A stretch of DNA of 36,884 nucleotides, taken from assembly GCA_036276235.1 (NCBI GenBank), contig DATBDZ010000044.1, forward strand, positions 1-36,884, given 5' to 3'. Source of the stretch: JANWHF01 sp036276235. GTDB taxonomy: Bacteria; Planctomycetota; Phycisphaerae; Tepidisphaerales; Tepidisphaeraceae. Every line of letters starts with the position of its first letter. Within the stretch, counting starts at the first letter, position 1. The translations under genes and the position numbers were made by a program. The notes under the pieces were generated by a model. That model saw only the letters and a program-made list of their open reading frames with translations, had not been told where the DNA came from and did no database searches. Below are positions 15,902 through 24,361 of this stretch, piece by piece.

Positions 15902-18900
15902 ATGCGAAAATACCGCGGCTGTCAACCACGTTGGCCATCTCTCGCTCGCCGCGCGGTTGTTCATGCCTTGGAATCGCGGCTGATGCTTTCGGCTGATCCC
16001 TCTGTCGCGACGCCGGTCGCGTCGTTTCCCGCGGGAGAGTCGCCGATTGGCCCGGTGGTGTTTGATGCGGCCGGCGATATGTTCGGAGTCGTCGCGGGCG
16101 GCGGCGGGGCCGATGAGCATGTCTATGAGGTCGCTGCCGAATCCGCAACAATCGCGAACATTGCGACGCTTACCTCGGTGAATCAAAGTCGGCCGACGGG
16201 ACGACTGACAATCGATTCGGTGGGAAACTTATTTGCCGTCAGCCCTTCTGGTGGAACGAACGGCGACGGCATGATCTACAAGATCGCCGCCGGCTCGCAT
16301 GCGGTGACGACCTACAGCTTTGACGGAAGCAACGGGAGCCAGCCCGACGAACAATTGGCCGTCGATGCATCGGACAATATTTTTGGGGCTGCGTCTCTGG
16401 GCGGGCAGTTCGGGCTGGGCGCGGTGTTTGAAATCGCCCATGGCTCCGACGCCCTTACGCCGATTGTCAGTTTTGATGGGATTAATGGCGGCCGGCCTTT
16501 TGGTATCGTCCTCGGCCCCGGCGGCAATCTGTACGGCGCCGACTCCGCCTTATCTGCACCCACGTTCTTCGAGGTGGCTCACGGTTCTCATACCATCAGT
16601 ACGCCGCTTGCTAAAAGTCCATACCGCGATCTCTATTTCGGCGCCGGATCGGAAATCACGATGGACGCGTCCGGCAATATCTTCGGAGCCACCGACCCCT
16701 ACACGCCGGTCATTGGCCCCCATAACGAAACCGCGCCCGCCACCGCCTCCTTGTTCGCGCTGAATCTGGATGGCCGTGCAAGCAGTTTTGATTACGAGGT
16801 GGATAACAATCCAATCCTCACTCCCTTTTTGCTCGATGCCCACGGAAATCTCGTCGGATCGACCGCTGGCGGGAGCGTTTTTGTGTGGAGCAAAGGGTTC
16901 GGTCAAGACAACTACAATGTCATCGGCGGCGAAGCTGGATCGGTGGGTGTGGCCCTCGCTCCCGGTGGCGATCTAATTCAAGCAACATCACTCGGCGGCA
17001 CCAATGATTCGGGCGAGATCGTCCGGATCACGCATGATTCCGTACCGCCAGCTGCCGTAATTTCCGCACCAAATATTTCTTTGGTCGGCGGCCAGACGTT
17101 TAATATCACGGTTGACTACCACGACAACTTGGCGCTAAACGTCGCGCTGGCAGGGGCAAAGGGAAGCATCAATGTTGCGGGGCCCGACGGTCGGCCATTG
17201 GCTGTCCTCTCGACTTCCGGGAAACCGTTCCCGATTGACTACGCCAACGATAATCAGGACGAGTCGGTGACCTATACGGTCGCGGCTCCCCACGGGCAGT
17301 GGACAGCGGCCGACAACGGAAAGTACACGGTTTCGATTCCACCGGATGCCGTCAGCGACATTTGGGGAAATCCCGCTTCCGCTTCGGCCACCTTCTCGTT
17401 CGTCTATCCTCCGACGACGGAGATATACGCCCCTGATGTCGCGATGCCCGGCGGCACGGTTGAGCCGGTGACGGTCGTCTATCATGGCAATGGTTCACCG
17501 ATCGATCCTCGCTCGCTGGGCGCTGCGAACATCACCGTATCAAATGAAGCCGGCACCGCGTTGGCCGTCGGCCAACCAACTTTCACCGCCGATGGCAACG
17601 ATTTGACAGCCACATATCCCGTCACACCGCCGGGCGGCTTATGGAGCTTGGAAGATCAGGGGAATTACAGCGTCGGTGTGGTTGGGGGTTCGGTCGCCAG
17701 CAGGGCGGGCGGCGTCGTCGCCGCCGGCGTCGGTTCCTTTATATTCAATATCGCGGAGGATCCGTCCTTCGGCGCCATCATTCCCGGCGGCCAAACGCGT
17801 ATGGGCGTGGTTTCCCCCGGCTTCCACACGACTGATGTGATCCCCGAGCCGGACGGGAGCGTTCTGGTTGCCGGCTATCGATCGGATGGAGACGTTGACG
17901 TGTCGCTGCGCGGCGTGATCGAGCGGCTCACCCCCGACGGAGCAATTGATCCCACCTTCAATGGGGGAAACGCGGTGCTCACTCCGCCGCCCGACAGCAA
18001 CAATTCCAATTTTGATTTCTTTACGACGGCTGCCGTCCAGAGCGATGGAAAGATCGTCGTGTTCGGCGGCGCCTATGACGGAACGAGCCTGCTGGTGGCG
18101 CGGCTGAATGCGGACGGCTCGCCCGACAGCGGGTTTGCCAATGCCGGATTTGAAATCATCAACCTCGACTCGGTACCCAGTTTCTCGACCGTGGGACCAT
18201 ACCAGGCGCCGACCGCCGCTACTGTCGAATCCAACGGCGATATTCTGGTCGCCGGCGGGGGCTTCTTTATTCGATTCAGCGCGTCCGGAGCGATCGTGAA
18301 CCGGTCATCCGGCTCGCTGCCTCCGCTGCCGACTCAACTGGTTCCACTGCCTGACGGAAAAGTGCTCGACGTTTCATTTAATTTTTCCGGCGTGGATGGC
18401 GTAGCACTCACGCGGCTGAAAGCGGACGGCACCATCGATTCGACATTCAACGGCGGGACGGTTGTCACGCCGCTCAATGGCAATCCACCGAACCAGGCGT
18501 TTGCATCAGCCCCGTGGTACGACGCCGCAACCACAATGCCGGGTGTCGCGTTGCAGCCCGACGGCCAGATCCTCGTCAGCGGGCCCGCGCCGGGCGGGGG
18601 ACTTGGCGCTGTCCGCCTGAACGCCGACGGGCATCTTGATCTGGCTTTCGGCGTCAACGGGCTCGCAGTGGCGACGTTCAACGCCGCAACCGATGTCGGC
18701 GATCGCATCTCGGTGAACGGGGCGACCGGCCAGTTCGTTCTCATTGGGAATACTTTCAGCACAGCAAATGATGTGGGAGAGTTTTCGATCGTGGTGGCTG
18801 CGTTCAACTCCGACGGTACGCCGGACGTAGCCTTCGGCTCGGCGGGGACAGTGGAACTGCCCGCCCCGGCGCCCGCCCCAAATCCCAGCGCGGTGAACGC

Positions 18901-19489
18901 CGCTGTCTATCCTGCTAATGGCGGACCCAATGCCGCCCCCGAAATCTTCGGCGGCTTTGAGGCCGATGGAGCCGTGCTGGTGGGGGCGAGCCAGGACAAT
19001 TCCACCGGTATCCGGCGGCTCCAGGCGTTCTCGATCGAACATGCGCCCCCCGTACCGCCGGGTTCCCCTCCGGCGCAACCGCCGGCATCGTCGCCATCGC
19101 TCACCACACCCGCGCCCGTAACCCCGCAGCTATCGATCGTTCCCTCCACCAACGCCGACGCAACCGCGCTGCCGGTTGACGCCCAAACGCTCGAGCAGAT
19201 CGATTCGGGCGACCGCCAGGGTGTCGAGTTGGATATGAAGCACATGCGGCGGATGATGGGTGGACGGCTTTCGAAGGCAGTCCGGTCGGAACTAAAACGG
19301 ACCCTGGTCGCCGCCCGGCAATTCCTCGTGCGGCCCAAAAATCTCCTCCATCAGGCGGCGTCTGAGTTACGTCATCATGATTTCATGGCCGCCCGCCAGA
19401 CACTGAGTGTCGTCGCCGCAATCCCCGATCTCAGTACCGGCGATGAGGCGCGGCTCGTGAAAGAGCAAGCCGCACTTGCGGATAACTAA
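15902..19489 (+). CDS. LEPR-XLL surface protein with GloVer-type and delta-60 repeats
   Basis: The 1195-residue protein has the planctomycete LEPR-XLL leader (ALESRLMLSAD at about residues 22-32) after a basic start. Residues about 45-370 are beta-propeller-like repeats of the choice-of-anchor/GloVer type (GGTNGDGMIYKIAAGSHAV, GGQFGLGAVFEIAHGSDAL). About 375-610 holds two Ig-like domains (PNISLVGGQTFNITVDYHDN). About 620-1040 holds delta-60 repeats (DGKIVVFGGAYDGTSLLVARLN, ADGSPDSGF). A proline-rich linker and a basic helical tail follow. No good ribosome site precedes the ATG, but an upstream in-frame stop rules out a longer form. It is an extracellular or surface protein, with the ligand unknown. 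It converges with the Kelch protein gene. Confidence 0.85.
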   Translation: MRKYRGCQPRWPSLARRAVVHALESRLMLSADPSVATPVASFPAGESPIGPVVFDAAGDMFGVVAGGGGADEHVYEVAAESATIANIATLTSVNQSRPTGRLTIDSVGNLFAVSPSGGTNGDGMIYKIAAGSHAVTTYSFDGSNGSQPDEQLAVDASDNIFGAASLGGQFGLGAVFEIAHGSDALTPIVSFDGINGGRPFGIVLGPGGNLYGADSALSAPTFFEVAHGSHTISTPLAKSPYRDLYFGAGSEITMDASGNIFGATDPYTPVIGPHNETAPATASLFALNLDGRASSFDYEVDNNPILTPFLLDAHGNLVGSTAGGSVFVWSKGFGQDNYNVIGGEAGSVGVALAPGGDLIQATSLGGTNDSGEIVRITHDSVPPAAVISAPNISLVGGQTFNITVDYHDNLALNVALAGAKGSINVAGPDGRPLAVLSTSGKPFPIDYANDNQDESVTYTVAAPHGQWTAADNGKYTVSIPPDAVSDIWGNPASASATFSFVYPPTTEIYAPDVAMPGGTVEPVTVVYHGNGSPIDPRSLGAANITVSNEAGTALAVGQPTFTADGNDLTATYPVTPPGGLWSLEDQGNYSVGVVGGSVASRAGGVVAAGVGSFIFNIAEDPSFGAIIPGGQTRMGVVSPGFHTTDVIPEPDGSVLVAGYRSDGDVDVSLRGVIERLTPDGAIDPTFNGGNAVLTPPPDSNNSNFDFFTTAAVQSDGKIVVFGGAYDGTSLLVARLNADGSPDSGFANAGFEIINLDSVPSFSTVGPYQAPTAATVESNGDILVAGGGFFIRFSASGAIVNRSSGSLPPLPTQLVPLPDGKVLDVSFNFSGVDGVALTRLKADGTIDSTFNGGTVVTPLNGNPPNQAFASAPWYDAATTMPGVALQPDGQILVSGPAPGGGLGAVRLNADGHLDLAFGVNGLAVATFNAATDVGDRISVNGATGQFVLIGNTFSTANDVGEFSIVVAAFNSDGTPDVAFGSAGTVELPAPAPAPNPSAVNAAVYPANGGPNAAPEIFGGFEADGAVLVGASQDNSTGIRRLQAFSIEHAPPVPPGSPPAQPPASSPSLTTPAPVTPQLSIVPSTNADATALPVDAQTLEQIDSGDRQGVELDMKHMRRMMGGRLSKAVRSELKRTLVAARQFLVRPKNLLHQAASELRHHDFMAARQTLSVVAAIPDLSTGDEARLVKEQAALADN

Positions 19490-19516
19490 GGAACTTTTCC
19501 GGACCGAGGACGTGAA

Positions 19517-20992
19517 CTATACAATCGCGTTGCTCACCCACGTGGTCTTCTGCAACCCCTGCACCGAATAACCCAATGAAAAGACGATTTTGCCGTTGAT
19601 ATACGCGCCGACGGGCGCGAGGCGCGGGCCGGGCATGGAGGTGATTGGCGTCCAGGTGTTGGCGGTGGGGTCGTATTCCAGGGTGCTGGAGAGGATTACG
19701 CCGCCGGTTCCTTCGCCGGCCATGACGATGATGTGGCTGCCGGTGGAAATCGCCGCCATGTGCGAGCGGCCGGCGGGGAGGTCGGCCACGTGTGCCCATT
19801 GATTGGGATTACTCGGATCCCAATACACCAGAACATCGGGGTCGGGAATCTTGTCGTCGATTCCTTCCTGCCCGCCGATCGCGTAGATGCGATCGTTGAG
19901 CACGACCGCCGCCAAGTGGTTGCGCGTGAAGGGCATCGGCGTCGCCGCCGTCCAGGTGGGGTGGGCGTCGTTCAGATTCAGGATCCAGTGCTCGGTATGG
20001 CCGACGCGGCTCAGATCGACGCCGCCGAAGAAATGCAATTGCCCATCGAGATAGACCATCGCGCCCGCGCCGCGCGGCGAGGGTAACGCGATGAACGAGC
20101 TATAGGTATTGGTCTGAGGATCGTAGCGCCAGACATTCGTGGTGGCGAAAGTCTGCTGCTTGGTGGTGAGATTGGTGACGTATCCGCCGGCGATGTAGAC
20201 GTATCGCCCGTCGGTCGCCACGCCCATATGCGTGAGCGCCTGCGGCAGATTCGCGATGTGCGCCCATGTGTTGGCGGCGGCATCGTAGACGTAGGCGTGA
20301 TTGGTCCCGGTGAAGGCGGGGGACGTAATGTTGTATCCGCCGAACACGTACAGCTTCCCATTGAGGCTCGCCGATTGTGCCTCGGCAAGCCCTTCGGGCG
20401 CGGCGGCGACAGTTGTCCAGGCAAGCCCCGACTCTGCCACCTGTACAAGCTTGAACGAATCGAAATTCCCGACCGCTTTGGCGGCGGTCGCCTTATCCAA
20501 AAATACCCGCATGATCTGCGTGCCGGCATTAAGCGTGAACGTCCCGCTCATCACGGTCTGATAGGTCTGCCAATCGCCGGTATTGGGGACATTGATCGTG
20601 CCGGTCTGATTGGCGCCGCCGACATTGACGTGAAACGCGCCGCCGGAAGCGGTGTTGGCGACTCGCGCCTGCAGCTGATAAGTGCCTGCTTTTACGATAT
20701 TCACCGTATAAGTGAGCCATTCCCCGACGGCGGTGTATCCGATGTCGTAACCATTGCTGCCGCCCGCCTGAACATCGACGGCGGTCTTTCGATACGCGCT
20801 CCCGCCGGCGCCAAGATCGGTTGATGTGGTGTCGTGAAAGGCGACCCCCTCGCCGCCGTTGTCGAAGTCTTCGGCTTCGATCGTCTGATTGGCGACAAAC
20901 GGAGCCCCATGAAATGGCGTCGAACTCAGAAGCCGGCGCGATTCCAAAGTCTGAACGACAGCGTTTTGACGGTATTTGCGACGAGAACGAAT
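19517..20992 (-). CDS. LEPR-XLL Kelch-repeat/CBM6-like surface protein with ATT start
   Basis: The protein is 491 residues if it starts at ATT (20992-20990). The only start codon of the usual types in frame is a TTG at 20947, and that codon is the Leu of LESRRLLSS, the LEPR-XLL motif itself. Upstream of it the frame reads RSRRKYRQNAVVQT, the typical basic part of such leaders, and AGGAGG lies exactly five bases before the ATT. An in-frame TAG lies about 130 bases upstream of the ATT. Residues about 35-170 form a CBM6-like beta-sandwich (IEAEDFDNGGEGVAFHD, YDIGYTAVGEWLTYTV). The remainder is a Kelch propeller (repeats LNGKLYVFGGYN, DGRYVYIAGGY, LNDRIYAIGGQ). Likely a secreted glycan-binding protein. 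Confidence 0.8.
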   Translation of the reverse strand: MRSRRKYRQNAVVQTLESRRLLSSTPFHGAPFVANQTIEAEDFDNGGEGVAFHDTTSTDLGAGGSAYRKTAVDVQAGGSNGYDIGYTAVGEWLTYTVNIVKAGTYQLQARVANTASGGAFHVNVGGANQTGTINVPNTGDWQTYQTVMSGTFTLNAGTQIMRVFLDKATAAKAVGNFDSFKLVQVAESGLAWTTVAAAPEGLAEAQSASLNGKLYVFGGYNITSPAFTGTNHAYVYDAAANTWAHIANLPQALTHMGVATDGRYVYIAGGYVTNLTTKQQTFATTNVWRYDPQTNTYSSFIALPSPRGAGAMVYLDGQLHFFGGVDLSRVGHTEHWILNLNDAHPTWTAATPMPFTRNHLAAVVLNDRIYAIGGQEGIDDKIPDPDVLVYWDPSNPNQWAHVADLPAGRSHMAAISTGSHIIVMAGEGTGGVILSSTLEYDPTANTWTPITSMPGPRLAPVGAYINGKIVFSLGYSVQGLQKTTWVSNAIV

Positions 20993-20997
20993 GAGAC

Positions 20998-21003
20998 CCT
21001 CCT
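20998..21003 (-). promoter_or_regulatory. AGGAGG ribosome-binding site five bases before an ATT codon
   Basis: A perfect anti-SD match on the minus strand is placed at the ideal distance from ATT at 20992 and at no useful distance from any ATG, GTG or TTG. It decides the start of the Kelch protein. Confidence 0.65.
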
Positions 21004-21086
21004 GAATTTCTGACCCTCCAGTCTACCTCAGGATTCTCTGGATGCAGGTACGTCGGACACGACGGAGCTGGGAGGCAGACAAGGCA

Positions 21087-21249
21087 GGATTAGGATTAGG
21101 TTGAAGATTAGGATTATGAATGGGATTAAGAGCAAGAGAAAATTAGGAGTAGGAATGGAACAGGCTCCTAACGCGCTTCCTCCTAATCTTAATCTAAATC
21201 TTGCTCCTAATCCTCTTCATAATCCTAATCGTAATCTTAATCCCAATCC
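21087..21249. repeat. Long imperfect dyad of degenerate GATTAG/GATTAA/GAGCAA words
   Basis: About 68 bases (21087-21154) built of variant hexamers (GATTAG, GATTAT, GATTAA, GAGCAA) are matched by an inverted copy at 21181-21249. Visual alignment shows strong identity, best through GATTAGGATTATGAA and GAGCAAGA. The 26-base centre is unrelated sequence. This fills most of the divergent region between the Kelch and S41 genes. Confidence 0.7.
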
Positions 21250-21350
21250 CCGCATTTTAACGCGGCCGCCTCACGCAGGAACGTTCGATATTCGCGGGGT
21301 TCGGCCAACAATTTCCGGAGCGCGCTCAAGCGCAACTTGCGAGACTGCAT
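21237..21350 (-). CDS. Small ORF, 37 residues, unknown
   Basis: The frame starts at ATG 21350 with AGGAGG nine bases upstream and ends at a TAA inside the degenerate GATTAA repeat. The product is basic and helical (MQSRKLRLSALRKLLAEP at the N-terminus, then REYRTFLREAAAL). I recognise no family. The strong ribosome site and the leucine-rich amphipathic pattern favour a real small protein. The alternative is a fragment of a gene cut by the repeat. Confidence 0.4.
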   Translation of the reverse strand: MQSRKLRLSALRKLLAEPREYRTFLREAAALKCGDWD

Positions 21351-21433
21351 CACCTCAGACCTCCTCGTCTATTTTAGCATGCAACATTCCGATGCCCGCT
21401 CCGACTACCGAGAACTAACCCGGGAGATGTCGG

Positions 21434-22942
21434 ATGCGCAAACTCTTGGTTCTCGCGATCGGCCTAAGTCTGCTCACTGGTATCTTTATATTCGACACAA
21501 TTCGAATTCGCGCCGAAGTTACGGCAGCTATCGACACATCGCCCGTCACCAGCCTGCTCACCGTCGCTCAGCAGCAGGCGGATTTTGATTTAATGCGCGC
21601 TGCCCTGGAAGAAGCGCACGGCGGCATTTACCGGTATTCCAGCAAGGCGCAGATGGATCGGGGGTTTGCCGAGCAGCGGGCGAAGTTGAATCGGCCGATG
21701 ACGAAGATCGAATTCCGCATGCTGCTCAGCGAAACCGTCGCGCTGCTGCGCTGCGGGCATACGAGCGTCGATGCCGACGAGCAATTCAGCAAGGCGATCA
21801 AAGCGATTCCCATGTTTCCGCTGCGCGTGCGCGCGGAGGATGATAGGCTGGTCGTCCTTTTCAACGACACCGCGGACGATCAGACGATTCGGCCGGGGAT
21901 GGCGGTATTGAGCATCAATGGGCACAACGTGAATGATGTTCTGGCGCGCATCTGGCCGCTGGAATCCGCCGACGGCGATATCGAGGTCGGCAAGAAGATG
22001 CACATTCCCGGCTCGTTTGCGATGTATTACTGGGCGCTGGTTGAGAAGACCGACACGTTTGTCATTCGCGCGAAGGATCAGAGCGGGCGGATCGTGACGG
22101 CCACGCTTGCTGGCGTGAGCCGCGATGATTGGGCGAAGAACCACAATCCGGTGAACGCCGCGCTGCTGGCGAATTTCGCCAAATACAATTGGGGAGAGGG
22201 AAATCTGGCGTTGCGATTTGTCGACGATCCGAAGATCGCCGAGATGCGCGTTCGGCTTTTCATCGGCGACGATTTTCCCAAATGGATGGCCGACACATTC
22301 AAGACGCTTCGCGACAAAGGCACGCAATCGCTGATCATCGATCTGCGCAACAACGGCGGCGGCGAGGATGCCTACGGCGCGCTGCTTGTCTCCTATCTGA
22401 CCGATAAGCCGTTCCGGTATTTCGATCACATCAGCATGCGGACGATCTCGCCGACGTTTAAGGAACATATCGATTGGAACCCGGAGGCCGACCGCATCCT
22501 GCGCGAGGGAACAACCGTTGATCCGGCCGGCGGGCATCTCGTGACTGATGGGCTTCATCATCAGTTGGCGGAGCAATCGCCGGCTGCGGTGCCGTTCCTG
22601 GGCCCGGTGTTTGTTCTCACTGACGGCGGCACCTTCTCCACCGCCGCCGATTTCTGCGCGATCGCTCATCATCTCAAGCGCGCAACGTTCATAGGCGAAG
22701 AAACCGGCGGCGGCTACCAGGGCAACAACAGTGGTCTTGAGGTGAGCCTGAAACTTCCCAATTCGCAATTCGAAGTCCACCTGCCGATGTACGAGTATTG
22801 GAACGCGGTTTCGCCGGACCAGTTTCCGCGGCGCGGGACGATTCCGGATCATCGGGCGGAAATGAAAGTGGCGGATTTGCTGGATGGAAGGGATACGGGT
22901 TTGGAACTTGCGGAGCGCCTGGCGCGTGAAAACGCAAAGTGA
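21434..22942 (+). CDS. S41 family (C-terminal processing-type) peptidase
   Basis: The 502-residue protein begins with a signal peptide or anchor (core LLVLAIGLSLLTGIFIF). A PDZ-like or N-terminal region precedes the catalytic domain, which has SLIIDLRNNGGGEDAYG (oxyanion region), VFVLTDGGTFSTAADF with nucleophile Ser402, and FIGEETGGG. The lysine that CTP-type enzymes place about 25 residues after the serine is not evident, so it may use a tricorn-like arrangement. GGGAG lies eight bases before the ATG. It acts outside the cytoplasm on unknown substrates. The downstream space is filled with REP-like repeats. Confidence 0.87.
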   Translation: MRKLLVLAIGLSLLTGIFIFDTIRIRAEVTAAIDTSPVTSLLTVAQQQADFDLMRAALEEAHGGIYRYSSKAQMDRGFAEQRAKLNRPMTKIEFRMLLSETVALLRCGHTSVDADEQFSKAIKAIPMFPLRVRAEDDRLVVLFNDTADDQTIRPGMAVLSINGHNVNDVLARIWPLESADGDIEVGKKMHIPGSFAMYYWALVEKTDTFVIRAKDQSGRIVTATLAGVSRDDWAKNHNPVNAALLANFAKYNWGEGNLALRFVDDPKIAEMRVRLFIGDDFPKWMADTFKTLRDKGTQSLIIDLRNNGGGEDAYGALLVSYLTDKPFRYFDHISMRTISPTFKEHIDWNPEADRILREGTTVDPAGGHLVTDGLHHQLAEQSPAAVPFLGPVFVLTDGGTFSTAADFCAIAHHLKRATFIGEETGGGYQGNNSGLEVSLKLPNSQFEVHLPMYEYWNAVSPDQFPRRGTIPDHRAEMKVADLLDGRDTGLELAERLARENAK

Positions 22943-23008
22943 CGCGCGGGGTATTTCCGCAGAAGACCCGGCTTGCCGCTTCGCGAGCCTGTGGTGCAAT
23001 TATCCAGT

Positions 23009-23040
23009 CTTCGTAGGGCGCTCTAGCGCACCTTACGAAG
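23009..23040. repeat. GTAG-headed palindrome, GCGCTCTAGCGC variant
   Basis: CTTCGTAGGGCGCT (23009-23022) faces AGCGCACCTTACGAAG (23025-23040) as an imperfect inverted repeat. One arm starts with the GTAGGGCG head shared by other repeats in the window. Confidence 0.55.
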
Positions 23041-23047
23041 CCCAGAA

Positions 23048-23173
23048 CCCTCTCCCCTGTACTCAGGGGAGAGGGCAGGGTGAGGGGACGACGTGCCGCG
23101 ATATGGCGCCGTTCGCAAGTCCACACGTCCGTCCCCTCACCCCGACCCTCTCCCCCGAGTACAGGGGAGAGGG
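23048..23173. repeat. REP/BIME-like composite, copy A
   Basis: Two head-to-head hairpins are present: CCCTCTCCCCT-gtactc-AGGGGAGAGGG (23048-23075) and CCCTCTCCCCC-gagtac-AGGGGAGAGGG (23146-23173). The loops are reverse complements. GGTGAGGGGAC and GTCCCCTCACC border the spacer, which contains GCGATATGGCGCCGTTCGCAAG-like core sequence (23098-23119). No gene is visible in 22943-23341. Confidence 0.75.
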
Positions 23174-23341
23174 AGCAGGACCCGGCTTGCCGCTTCGCGG
23201 ACGTCCGGCGCAGTCTACCAAGTCTGCACCGCGAGAATTCGTTGGGCAGCGCCCTCAGCTTCCCGCTCCTTTCCCGCAACACCCCCCGCGAATATAGTTG
23301 TCTCCCGGCGAAGGTGATCTTCAATCTCTGGGAGACACATC

Positions 23342-24139
23342 ATGTCAATTCGTTCGATTCCGATCGCGTCAGTAATCGCGATGTTTGCGGTACTTCTACC
23401 GGCCAGTTCAACCCGCGCGGCGGACCCTGTGCCGCATGTGGAATCCAAATACAGCGCGGCGGAGCTGGATAAAGTGGAGAACACGCCGCCGCCGGGGTTT
23501 GTAGCGCTTTTCAATGGGAAGGATTTGACCGGCTGGAAGGGATTGCTCAAGGCACCGCTGGACAATCCGGCGCGGCGGGCGAACCTTTCTCCCGAAGCAC
23601 GCCAGGCGGCCCAGCAAGAAGCCGACAAGAACATGGCGGCGCACTGGAAGGTCGAGAATGGCATTATCATTTACGACGGGAACAAGGGCCGCAGCCTCTG
23701 CACGACCAAGGATTACGGCGATTTTGAAATGTGGGTCGATTGGAAAATCGAAGCCGGCGGCGACAGCGGAATCTATCTGCGCGGCTCGCCGCAGGTGCAG
23801 ATCTGGGACCCGGCGAACAAACCGGCCGGCGGTGTCAACTCCGGCGGGTTGTACAATAATCAGAAAGGCCCGCACGACCCCACCGCCGCCGCCGACCGGC
23901 CGGTGGGGCAGTGGAACCGATTTCAGATCATCATGATCGGCGACAAAGTCACCGTCTTCCTCAACGGCAACAAGGTTGTCGATAACGTTGTCCTGGAAAA
24001 CTACTGGGAGCGGAACAAGCCGATCTATCCGACGGGGCAGATCGAATTGCAGGATCACAATAGCCGGCTGGAGTTTAAGAATATTTACATTCGGGAGATA
24101 ACTTCTCCCTCTCCCCTGAAGGGCAGAGGGCAGGGGTGA
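23342..24139 (+). CDS. Secreted DUF1080 (3-keto-disaccharide hydrolase-like) protein
   Basis: The 265-residue protein has a signal peptide (cleavage after TRA). It carries a single DUF1080/PF06439 beta-jelly-roll: FVALFNGKDLTGW, HWKVENGIIIYDG, DFEMWVDWKIEAGGDSGIYLRG, NSGGLYNNQKG, WNRFQIIMIGDKVTVFLNG and IELQDHNSRLEFKNIYIRE. The family includes 3-keto-glycoside hydrolases and is expanded in planctomycetes. GGGAG lies about nine bases before the ATG. The last nine residues (SPSPLKGRGQG region) and the stop codon are encoded by the CCCTCTCCCC repeat, so the native C-terminus was probably at about IREIT. Role inferred: extracytoplasmic sugar processing with the downstream Gfo/Idh protein. Confidence 0.9.
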   Translation: MSIRSIPIASVIAMFAVLLPASSTRAADPVPHVESKYSAAELDKVENTPPPGFVALFNGKDLTGWKGLLKAPLDNPARRANLSPEARQAAQQEADKNMAAHWKVENGIIIYDGNKGRSLCTTKDYGDFEMWVDWKIEAGGDSGIYLRGSPQVQIWDPANKPAGGVNSGGLYNNQKGPHDPTAAADRPVGQWNRFQIIMIGDKVTVFLNGNKVVDNVVLENYWERNKPIYPTGQIELQDHNSRLEFKNIYIREITSPSPLKGRGQG

Positions 24140-24232
24140 TCTGCTCCCTCTCCCCTCAGGGGAGAGGGCTGGGGTGAGGGGTGGCATGCTTGGATTTGCG
24201 AATGGCACGCAGCGCGATTGGCAGCGGAAGAC

Positions 24233-24289
24233 GGCGGGATAAATCCCGCCCTACGTTGCGCCGTCATGTAGGGCGGGATTTATCCCGCC
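24233..24289. repeat. GTAG-headed palindrome pair, GGCGGGATAAATCCCGCC variant
   Basis: Perfect 22-bp inverted copies at 24233-24254 and 24268-24289 are separated by 13 bases. Each copy is GTAG followed by a GGCGGG...CCCGCC stem with an ATTTAT centre. A third single copy is at 27200-27221. Confidence 0.75.
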
Positions 24290-24300
24290 GCTCCTGTTTT

Positions 24301-24361
24301 GTAGCGTGGGTGTACTCGCCCACCAGTTGTCGGCCGTGGTGGGCGAGTACGCCCACCCTAC
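24301..24361. repeat. GTAG-headed palindrome pair, GTACTCGCCCACC variant
   Basis: 25-base inverted copies (24301-24325 and 24337-24361) have 23 matches. Each copy begins GTAG and has a GTGGG...CCCAC stem. It directly adjoins the previous pair, inside copy B of the CCCTCTCCCC element. Confidence 0.7.

Larger units (their letters stand above)
22965..23199. repeat. 21-bp direct repeats flanking a REP composite
   Basis: An identical 21-base sequence beginning GACCCGGCTTGCCGC occurs at 22965-22985 and 23179-23199. The next bases remain similar (ending in ATCCAGTC and ACCAAGTC). The two copies bracket the GTAG palindrome at 23013 and the CCCTCTCCCC composite at 23048-23173. Confidence 0.65.

Noticed and set aside
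20945..20947. TTG at 20947 as the start of the Kelch protein
   Set aside because: It would remove the basic half of the leader and it is the Leu of the LEPR-XLL motif. No SD lies at a proper distance, whereas AGGAGG is perfectly spaced for the ATT at 20992.
21590..22999. Long minus-strand ORF (469 residues) opposite the S41 gene
   Set aside because: It is a shadow of the GC-rich coding strand. It has no ribosome site, no family features and an arginine/histidine-rich composition. The same holds for long antisense ORFs at 4579-5352, 11240-12040, 27563-28747 and 31227-32186.
23048..23173. CRISPR array or rho-independent terminators only
   Set aside because: The repeats are not regularly spaced with unique spacers. 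The hairpins have no T-runs and recur with a conserved core, so a REP/BIME explanation fits better.
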